Below are positions 53,901 to 62,399 of a stretch of 64,000 nt of DNA, piece by piece. Location: positions 496,001 through 560,000 of the forward strand of contig SRSI01000009.1 in NCBI GenBank assembly GCA_005656395.1, read 5' to 3'. Position numbers and translations under genes: made by a program. The notes beneath the pieces were generated by a model. The model ran no database searches, had not been told where the DNA came from, and worked only from the letters and a program-made list of their open reading frames with translations. Numbering within the stretch: the stretch's first letter is position 1; every line of letters starts with the position of its first letter. The DNA comes from Strongyloides papillosus. Its lineage: Eukaryota > Nematoda > Chromadorea > Rhabditida > Strongyloididae.

Positions 53901-54152
53901 GAATGTCCTTTATTGCAAAAAAAAAATTCGAGTTAAAAAAAATTTGACGGTGGTCGCCCTTATTCCGAGTTATAGCCCTTCCCTTCCGAGATTTTTTTAG
54001 AATTTTTTACTTTTAAAAAAAATGTCGATATCAAAGCATGATTAGCAAAGCAAGTGGATTTATAGTTAACCATCTTTCTTATATATTTTTGTGTTAAATC
54101 TAAACTAATATTTAATTTAATAAATATATTTAAAACTTCATTCAGAATTGAA

Positions 54153-54280
54153 AACAAGTTTAATTTGTACTTTAATTATACGTTTTTTAAAAATCGTATT
54201 TTATTGTGCGAGTTTCTCATGATATTAAATTTCTTAGACTATAACAATAAAACGTATATTAAAGTACGAATTAATTGTGC
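54153..54280. repeat. MITE-like inverted repeat
   Basis: Imperfect arms of about 30 bp: the left centres on GTACTTTAATTATACGT (54167-54183), the right on ACGTATATTAAAGTAC (54252-54267). Complementarity extends outward (TTTAATTTGTAC against GTACGAATTAA). The spacer is about 70 bp. Further short palindromes lie just outside, CACTATTATATAGTG near 54288 and CACGATATTATCGTG near 54337. Consistent with nested miniature foldback elements. Confidence 0.5.
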
Positions 54281-55283
54281 CGCAAAACACTATTATATAG
54301 TGTACATGAAACGCTAATATAAAGTAAATATGAAGCACGATATTATCGTGTTGATATCTGTACACATTTTAAAAAACCATATTTTTAAATAATTATTTCT
54401 ATTAAAAAAACACAATTTTAAACAAATTCTTTTATTAAAAAAAACATAGTTCTTAATAATCTTGTTATTAAAAAGACAATTTTTAACAACCTTTATATTA
54501 AAAAAATAAACTTACTAAATTAAATATATATGTAATATTCAATTGATTTCCTAAAGTTTTCTCTGAATCCCAGAAAAACTAACGAAAAATTTGGTTATTA
54601 TTATAATTTAACTGAAATATATATAATTAATGAAATAAAAAAGATTTTAGATAAAAGTATCTTTGATACAAATTTATACAGTTATAGTTACGTACTTTAA
54701 AAATTTGTATATTAAAAATTCACATAGTAAAAGATTTTTTTAATTAATATTTTGTGTCAATTCGTACAGAAACACGTACGTGTTCTTTCAATTCGTGTTT
54801 TTAACTTTGAATGATTTAAATACCTAATTTCTAGTAATCCTGATTATAGCAAAATTATCATAAATAAATAATTATCTTTATTTAGAATCTGGTATAGAAT
54901 AAAAGTGTTTAAAAATCTAAAACACGGAATTCTTATTCAGCTTGAAATATCCGCAATAAATATAAATATTATATTTTCATAATAAAATTGTCAACTTAAA
55001 ATAAACTTGATATGTTTTATCTAAATTGTAATTAATAGCAACTTCGAATTTAATATTAAATTGTTTTATTAAAATATAATTTTGAGTCTATTTAAATAAT
55101 TAAGAAATTTGTATTTATTTCGATTTTACTTTATTTTACACTAAGTACCAAATTATATAAAATTTGTTTATTTAAATATTATAATATAATTTCTTTTGAT
55201 TTTTTATGCATATAATTGTTTAACTTTTTTGTTATAATAGATTGTGAGACCATTTTCAAATAAATTTTTTACTCACTGTCAAA

Positions 55284-56396
55284 ATGAAATATACAATTTT
55301 AATATTTCTTTGTTTCTTCGTTATAATACAATCAAGGAAAATAAAAAAATCTTCGAAACGAATGGTAAATTTGATATATATTATGTATTCATTAAAAATT
55401 TTTTAGTTTACTATTTTAAGTTGGAATTCAAGATGGTGGGAAGATTTTGGGGTTTGTAAAAAATATAATTGTTTATATACAGATAATAGAAAATTATTAA
55501 AAAGGGCAGATGCAATTATGTTTAATGACTATTTTTACCGAAAAGGAGATTTAAAAAATATTGTAGAAAGGCCAAAAAAAAGTACTCTCTATGTTAATGT
55601 ATTTTCAGAAAGTTATGTAAGATCTGAAATAAAAGTAAAAATGTCTTCAATAAAATATCCAAAAAATTATTTTAATCTTACTTATACATATTTACCAAAT
55701 GGAGATATTTATAGAACATATGGAAATGACACATTACAATTAAGAAAAAAATCTCGAAAATTTGTAAAAATGTTATCTAAAAGACTTAGTAAAAACTATA
55801 AAAATAAAACAAATGATATAATCTGGCTCGTTTCCAATTGTAAAACTCCGTCTGGAAGAATGGTATCAGTTAATGCTTTAAGAAAATATTTAAATGTAAA
55901 CCAATATGGTGCATGTAATAAAAGACGTCTAACAATAAGTGATGATGAAAAAAAGAAACTATTCGAGAAGCATTATTTTTATATTGCAAGTGAAAATACC
56001 GATTGTAAACATTATATAACGGAAAAGTTTTTCGAACGATTATTTTTTAATTCAATTCCAATTGTAAGTGTTAGAAAACTATATGATGGATATGCACCTC
56101 CTAATTCATTTATTGCTATGGATGATTTTGAATCTCCAGAAGAGATGGGTGTATTTTTAAATGAATTGAAAAATAATAAGACAGAATATTTAAAATACTT
56201 TGAATACCGTAAATTAGGATGGGAACAAAAAAAGGAGATTCCTAGTACTAGATGCTTTTTATGTAAAGAATTAATAAAATTCCATAAATCCAAGAAACAT
56301 AGTGTATACCCAGATATACAAAAATGGCAAAAAGAATCTAATGAATGTTTACCTGAAAATTATATACCAAGAAAATGGAATATAACTGGACTTTAA
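55284..56396 (+). CDS. Alpha-1,3-fucosyltransferase (GT10 family)
   Basis: Exons 55284-55364 and 55407-56396 with a 42-nt intron (GTAAAT...TTTTTTAG) give 356 aa. The first exon encodes a short cytoplasmic end and a signal anchor (MKYTILIFLCFFVIIQSRK), as expected for a type II Golgi enzyme. Exon 2 begins FTILSWNSRWWEDFGVC and runs to LKRADAIMFNDYFYR, the N-terminal part of GT10 catalytic domains. The conserved GDP-fucose region is WLVSNCKTPSGRMVSVNALR then FYIASENTDCKHYITEKFF, FNSIPIV and APPNSFIAMDDFESPEE. It transfers fucose from GDP-fucose to GlcNAc on glycoproteins or glycolipids. Without the first exon the membrane anchor and the WN/W motif would be lost, so the spliced model is preferred over an ATG at 55518. 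Confidence 0.9.
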
Positions 56397-56470
56397 TACA
56401 TCTTTTAGGTAACAACAATGTAAATTATTTTGGTAGTGTTAAATCTATTTATTATTATATTATTAATTAT

Positions 56471-57898
56471 TTAATTACCATAAAATGTTCCTGAGCCTTC
56501 ATTGTAAGGATCAAAATCAAAATTTGTATTTACATCATCATCTTCTTCAAAATTATTCTTTGCATTTCCATTAACATCCATTTTATTTGCTTTTTCAATA
56601 TAATAATCTACTGTATTATTACTATCTTCAGTCAAGGTACTTTCATTTTTATTTTTTGATCTATTATTTCCTTCTGTCATATCTTCATTGCCATTTCCAT
56701 TATTTTTTGATTTCATATTTCTGTCATCTGTTTCTTCATCATCATTTTCTTCTATCATATCTTCATCGTCATTTTCCTTATTTTTTGATTTCACACTTTT
56801 GGCTTCTGTTTTTTCATCATCATTTTCTTCTGATGCATCTTCATTGTCATTTTCCTTATTTTTTGATTTCATGTTTCTGACTTCTGTTTTTTCATCGTCA
56901 TTTTCCCTATTTTTTGATTTCACATTTTTGGCTTCTGTTTTTTCATCATCATTTTCTTCTGATGCATCTTCATTGTCATTTTCCTTATTTTTTGATTTCA
57001 TGTTTCTGACTTCTGTTTTTTCATCGTCATTTTCTTCTGATGTATCTTCATCACCATTTTCCTTACTTTTTGATTTTCTTTTTTTTACTTCAGTTTCTTT
57101 ATTATAATTTTTTTCTGTCATGTCTTCATCGTCATTTTCCCTATTTTTTGATTTCATGTTTCTGGCTTTTGTTTTTTCATCATCATTTTCTTCTGATGAA
57201 TCATGACTATGGCTTTTTTTCTTGTTTGATTTTGAGTTCTCCTTCTTATCCTTATTAAAATTATTTTTGCCTGAATTATCAATATCACTATGTCTGTTAT
57301 TTTCATCAGTATCATTTTCTAAATTCATTTTTTTAAAATCATCACTATCATTGTTTTTATTATTTTCACCATCATTTTTATTTTTTTTATTTTTTATATT
57401 TACAGAATCAGTAGTTTGATAATTAATACCATTACTTCCAAGGTAATTCCTTTGAAGTGGTAAACCATAGCTGTATGGAGAGTAAGGAACATTAGGATAA
57501 TTTTTAGCATTCATGTATGGATTATATTCATTGGAAAGCGATTGAATTGGAAACTGATTTTGGTGATAAAAATTCATGTTATTATAACTTCTATCTCTAT
57601 TTATTGGTTGGTATCTGTTTGTCATTTGAATAAAATTGTTTGGAACATAAGTTTCATCAGATATGAATGGATAATTAAATAAATTCCTATCAATATTTCT
57701 TGGTTGTTGTTGATTAAAATTATAGTTATTATCATTCATTGAAAAAAGGTAACCATTATTATTACTTCTTGACGGGTATTGCGTTTCATAGTATGGGTAA
57801 TAATTTGCTCCATTTATACCCTCATTTTGATTGTAAAAACTTTTTCCATGGATAAAATTCAGGAATAAGAAACTAAATATAATATTGTAGCTATACAT
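56471..57898 (-). CDS. Secreted, highly charged repeat protein
   Basis: Intronless, 475 aa. A signal peptide (MYSYNIIFSFLFLNFIHG) is followed by about 150 residues rich in Asn, Tyr, Pro and Gln (YPYYETQYPSRSNNNGY; MTNRYQPINRDRSYNN), then about 250 residues of Asp/Glu/Lys/Asn-rich sequence with an imperfect repeat of about 26 residues (VRNMKSKNKENDNEDASEEN plus a DDEKTE part). The C-terminus is acidic (NFEEDDDVNTNFDFDPYNEG). No cysteines, membrane segment after the signal, or known domain. It is probably intrinsically disordered and extracellular. Similar low-complexity secreted proteins occur in nematode gland secretions and surface layers; the role here is not known. Confidence 0.75.
   Translation of the reverse strand: MYSYNIIFSFLFLNFIHGKSFYNQNEGINGANYYPYYETQYPSRSNNNGYLFSMNDNNYNFNQQQPRNIDRNLFNYPFISDETYVPNNFIQMTNRYQPINRDRSYNNMNFYHQNQFPIQSLSNEYNPYMNAKNYPNVPYSPYSYGLPLQRNYLGSNGINYQTTDSVNIKNKKNKNDGENNKNNDSDDFKKMNLENDTDENNRHSDIDNSGKNNFNKDKKENSKSNKKKSHSHDSSEENDDEKTKARNMKSKNRENDDEDMTEKNYNKETEVKKRKSKSKENGDEDTSEENDDEKTEVRNMKSKNKENDNEDASEENDDEKTEAKNVKSKNRENDDEKTEVRNMKSKNKENDNEDASEENDDEKTEAKSVKSKNKENDDEDMIEENDDEETDDRNMKSKNNGNGNEDMTEGNNRSKNKNESTLTEDSNNTVDYYIEKANKMDVNGNAKNNFEEDDDVNTNFDFDPYNEGSGTFYGN
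56626..57220 (-). repeat. Imperfect 78-bp coding repeats with a 129-bp higher-order duplication
   Basis: Units of about 26 codons recur through the charged region. Two stretches starting at 56801 and 56930 are identical over about 107 bp, so a 129-bp block (43 codons) was duplicated recently, while the other units have diverged. Confidence 0.7.
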
Positions 57899-58308
57899 AG
57901 TGGTTTTTTAAAACTTAATATTTTGTATTTAAAACTTTGAAAAATAATAAATTTATTGCTCTTTTTATATCAATCTTGTAGACAAAATTTACTACTCATC
58001 TAATGTTTCTATTTGATCTTCAAATATTAGTTTACGCTTAATCAGCGATTGAACTTTTAATGCACCTCTATTTTTTATTTATAATTATATTGTAACATTT
58101 CTTAATACTTAATAATACGATTATTTCTAAAAATAATAAATCCCTTTAAATTTTTAATTTCCGAAAATAATATTTATTTTACAATTTTGTTTTAATTAGA
58201 TTCGTCATATTTTTATTGAAATTAATTTACTTTAGGAATTAAATTACAGAGGAATCAATACCCAATTGAATAAATCCTTTTTTAAAATTTTAATATCATA
58301 AGTGAAAT
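57899..58308. other. Intergenic, nothing recognised
   Basis: About 410 bp of AT-rich spacer between two minus-strand genes, presumably the promoter of the charged repeat gene and the 3' UTR of the esterase gene. Confidence 0.5.
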
Positions 58309-59576
58309 TTAATTATTTGGTAAATTTTTTAAGAAATTAGTAATATCAGAAATCATATGTTCTTTGTACTTATCAAAGGGTATATTTAGACATCCATGAC
58401 GAGCTTCTAAGTAGTTTTTATTAATACTATCACCACCATGACAATTTATTTTTGTTCCATACATTATTCCATCATCACGTAAAATATCTTGATCTGCTGT
58501 TAGAACCAAAGTTTTTGGCATCTGTTTAAAAATTTCTGGAGGAGAAAACAATGGAGAAAAGTCAGGATCTAATAAATGTGGGAAGACTTCCCTCTTCATT
58601 TCAAGAAATTCATTAGTAATTTCAGGTTTTCTTTCAATTCTTTTATAAAGTTTATATTCATCAGGTAAATATTCAAATTCATAACATTTTTTAAATTCTT
58701 CATTTTTAAAAAATTCATCACATATATGGCCATTCTGATTCATAATTAAAATTTTTTCTTTTGTTGGGGCGACACCAAGATACATTAAACCATACCTTGC
58801 CATTGTAACTGGTGTTAAAAATTTGTCTCCTGATAACCCCTTATAGTGAAATTCTAACTGACTATGAGTTTGATAATCAATCATATTTGTACAAGGGTAT
58901 ATTAAAACTTGACCCAAAAATTTTTGATTACCGCTTTTGATAGCTCGTTGACAAACAACTGCAGCCATTGAACCTCCAGCACTATCACCCATAATTATAC
59001 ATTTGCTTGGATCAATTTTATATTTTTGTAAGGCAGATTTATTTAAGACTCCATCACATACATCCCAACATTCATTGACAGCAACTGGATATTTATTTTC
59101 TGGTGAAAGTGAATAATCAATTGATATAGCCATACAACCTTCTTTCTCTAGAATAGGTAATAAGACACTATCAAAATCACAGGGACGAAGAATAGCCCAT
59201 CCACCACCATGAATATATATTATCAATCTATCATTTCTTCTTATTTTTGGTTGATATACTCTACATTTGACATTATTTATTTTTTCGTCTCTTATCTCTA
59301 TCCAATTTGGTATAGGCTTAGGAATTATATTAGGTATACTAACAACTATTCGTTTCCATTTTATTAATGCTTTATATCCTAGAGTATTATCAATAAAATC
59401 ACCCTAAAAATATTTATTTTAAGATTTATATATTTATAAAAACATACAATACAATCATTGAATATGAAAAGTGCCATATCAATTGACTTAGATTTAAAAT
59501 CCTCTTTCATTATTCTATCTTTAAAATATACAAATGTCACTGTAGATATTGTAAAAATTGCTATATATATAAGCAT
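58309..59576 (-). CDS. AADAC/HSL-type esterase (alpha/beta hydrolase) 1
   Basis: Exons 59576-59448 and 59403-58309 with a 44-nt intron (GTATGT...TTTTTAG) give 407 aa. The N-terminus (MLIYIAIFTISTVTFVYFKD) is a signal anchor, as in arylacetamide deacetylase, which is an ER membrane enzyme facing the lumen. The oxyanion-hole motif is IYIHGGGWAI, the nucleophile elbow MGDSAGGSMA, the acid in TADQDILRDDG and the histidine in ARHGCLNIP. Expected activity is hydrolysis of small esters, amides or acylglycerols; the substrate is unknown. A similar gene lies 453 bp upstream in the same orientation, so the pair arose by tandem duplication. Confidence 0.88.
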
Positions 59577-60029
59577 TTTATTATATTTTTACTAGTTTTA
59601 AACTATATTTACACTATTCTCTGGTGGTTTTTTGGTTTATAATACCTATAAATAGATTTTAATTAATAAAAATATCTTTTTCATTAAAGTAAATGAAAGT
59701 TTATGTCTTGCAATAGGAGCAATTGATAAATGTAATTAATTTGTCATTTGTTTTTTATTATAAGAAACTATATCAAAGAAATAAAGGGTAATGATGCAAA
59801 AATGAATATTTAAAACATTAAATACACAAATAATTATACTATTAATAATTTGATATGTACTATCTACGCTACAAACTACGATTCTTTTCCAAAAATTTGT
59901 CTCGAGACTAATGCTTGTTGAAGAACAAAAGTATAAAATATATTATTTTTATTACTTTAATAAATTATTAAAAATACTTTTATTTCTTTAGAATATTAAA
60001 TAATTTATTTTTTACTTATGTACAATAAA
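59577..60029. other. Spacer between the tandem esterase genes
   Basis: About 450 bp of AT-rich sequence. No gene or distinctive site was recognised; it must contain the promoter of esterase 1. Confidence 0.5.
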
Positions 60030-61327
60030 TTATATTTCATTGTTGTTTACATCTTGTTTAATGTACAATTTTATAGATGTAATAAGATCGTCGAATATTT
60101 TTTTTCTAGTTGTACCACCAGAGAGTGTAAATATACCATGAAATGCATTTTCATAATGATTCCATAATGTAGGTACACCATTTCTAGAAAGTTTATTTGC
60201 ATATAAAACTCCCTCATCTCTTAAAACATCATACCCGCATGTAATTATTACTGCCGGTGGTAAACCAATAACATCACTCTCATCTGCTAAAAGTGGAGCA
60301 AAATCTGGATTTTTTAATAATTCACAAAATTTTTTAGACTTTTCTGAATTAGTTGTTTCATGAATTGGTTTTTCATAATGAGGTGAATCTAAAAATTCTT
60401 TTGGAAGTAGTGAATGACTAATATTATTTATCCATTTATCACTTTTTATAAATTCACTTGTTATAAATTTGTTATTCTTTAATGCTTCACAACCTTTTCT
60501 ATCAGCATTAAGACCAGCATATCCACAAAGCATTCTCCCAACCATTGAGGGTTGTATTAACATAGAATCTCTATAAGTTTTATCACATTCTTGGAAACTA
60601 GGGCTTGTTACATCACAACATCCAACAGCTGGATAAATTAAAATTTGTGCTTTAAAATAATTTTTATTTATCCTTTTGCATCTTTGTGAAATGACTGCTG
60701 CAAAGTTACCTCCTGCAGAGTCACCCATAATAATTATTTGATTAGGATCAACATTATATTCTTTATAATATTTCTCACAAAATGCAGATGTTGCAGTCCA
60801 TGAGTCATTTAAACCATATGGGAATGGGAATTCAGGTGATAATCGGTAATCAATAGATACGATAAGACACCCTAGATGTTTTAAAAATGGTAACATATGT
60901 TCATCGAAATGTTTTGCTCTCATCATACTCCAGCACCCTCCATGAAGATATATAATAGCCCCATTACTTTTTTTATATGTACCTTGAGGTAAATAAATTC
61001 TACATTTCGTTCCCCCTATTCTAGTATTTTCTACTTTCACCCATTTTGGTAATCGAAAAGGCGACATTGAGGCTAAAAAGTGGAAATAGGCCCTATCAAT
61101 TTTGATTAGAAATTTCTGTGATACACACATTCCTATAACATTATTCTGTAATAATTTAAAAAATTATTAATAAGATACAATCATATATTTGCACTTACCG
61201 CGATGATTGTGTAGAATTTTACTAATAATCCAACAAAGCGAATAAAATATTTGTTAGCACAATCTTTTGGAATTGGTTTTAAAAATATTGTATAAAATAA
61301 ATAAAAGAAAAAGTGTTTTAATTTCAT
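60030..61327 (-). CDS. AADAC/HSL-type esterase (alpha/beta hydrolase) 2
   Basis: Exons 61327-61199 and 61145-60030 with a 53-nt intron (GTAAGT...ATTACAG) give 414 aa. The first exon encodes MKLKHFFFYLFYTIFLKPIP and a second hydrophobic stretch (FIRFVGLLVKFYTIIA), giving an N-terminal membrane anchor. The catalytic parts are intact: oxyanion-hole motif IYLHGGCWSM (Cys in place of the third Gly of HGGG), nucleophile MGDSAGGNFA, acid TCGYDVLRDEG and histidine AFHGIFTL. The exon-intron arrangement, with a 43-codon first exon, is identical to esterase 1, which confirms the duplication. Expected in the endoplasmic reticulum; substrate unknown. Confidence 0.88.
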
Positions 61328-62399
61328 TGTAATACTGCATTTCATATCTTTAAATAAAATTATTAAACTTATACTATTATTTAAGTATAAAATATTTTAA
61401 TATTTTTAACTCGGATTATAAAAAGCAAACCTCTACAACCTACTTCTATATTAATCATTTGGAGTTGTGACAATTCTATAGAATTATATCTCCAAAATAA
61501 TAATAAATATGTACACATATAAACAATGATTGAATATAAAGACGCTATTAATTAATAAAATTATTATAGATAACTATCTTTTAAAAGCTAAAAATAAAGA
61601 CAAGTTACATATAGTTAGTAGGAGATAAGAAATAATATTATTTTCATTATCTATTTTGAATAACACAGCATTCTTGCAAAATTTATGCATCATTATATAA
61701 ATATATCATATAAATATAGTAGAGTTAAAATGACGGAAATCACCATTTTTATTAATCATAGATGGATACATACTATAACAGGAAAATGAAATAAATAAAA
61801 ATGATTATATTTATACAGTTTAAAAAAACTTGAAATTGTATATCAACCTTTGTACCATAATTAGATTAAATAGCAATCACATCTATTTATGAAACTATTA
61901 ACACTCTTTAAGTCCTAACAAAAGTTTTAATTTGTTGAACGTAATTATTTGTCAAGCATTTTATGAACTCGATTGTTAGTATGATATAAAGTTGTTATTT
62001 TTAAATTAACAATTTTATAAAAATTTTTGTCAAGCCATACAATTTAATTATGTATCATAGTAAATTACCTGTAACAGACAATTAAAATAAAAAAGTATAA
62101 GTATATACATAATCATGTGAAATCGTGAAAAATTTAAGTTTTAAAATAATCAATTTTTATTATCTTTATTTAAATGACAAATTGTTAAAATTTATTAAAT
62201 TCAAGGATAATGACTCTCCCTTCTAGTCAACTAAACTTGATTATAATAACACTGGATAATTTTAAATTTATTCACAAGTCGAAAAATTTTAAGAAATACA
62301 TCTACAGAGTATGATATTTTGAAAAATATAAATTTTTGAGTTATTAAAGTAATCTAGAAAAAAATATTATAGTGATGATTAAATATCATTTATATTAAA
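61328..62399. other. 1.1 kb intergenic region, nothing recognised
   Basis: AT-rich spacer between minus-strand genes without a supported gene, RNA or repeat. Confidence 0.5.

Larger units (their letters stand above)
52783..55283. other. 2.5 kb repeat- and palindrome-rich intergenic region
   Basis: No conserved gene was recognised. It contains a short 52-codon frame flanked by inverted octamers, a diverged direct repeat, a compositionally odd patch near 53945-53990 (CGGTGGTCGCCC), and a cluster of palindromes at 54153-54360. The mixture resembles remnants of mobile DNA. Confidence 0.45.

Noticed and set aside
53960..54157. Minus-strand 65-codon frame
   Set aside because: Falls within the palindrome/repeat-rich patch, with no recognisable motif.
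56587..57419. Plus-strand F/S/L-rich frames opposite the charged repeat protein
   Set aside because: They are antisense readings of the same repeats; the minus-strand frame has the signal peptide and full-length continuity.
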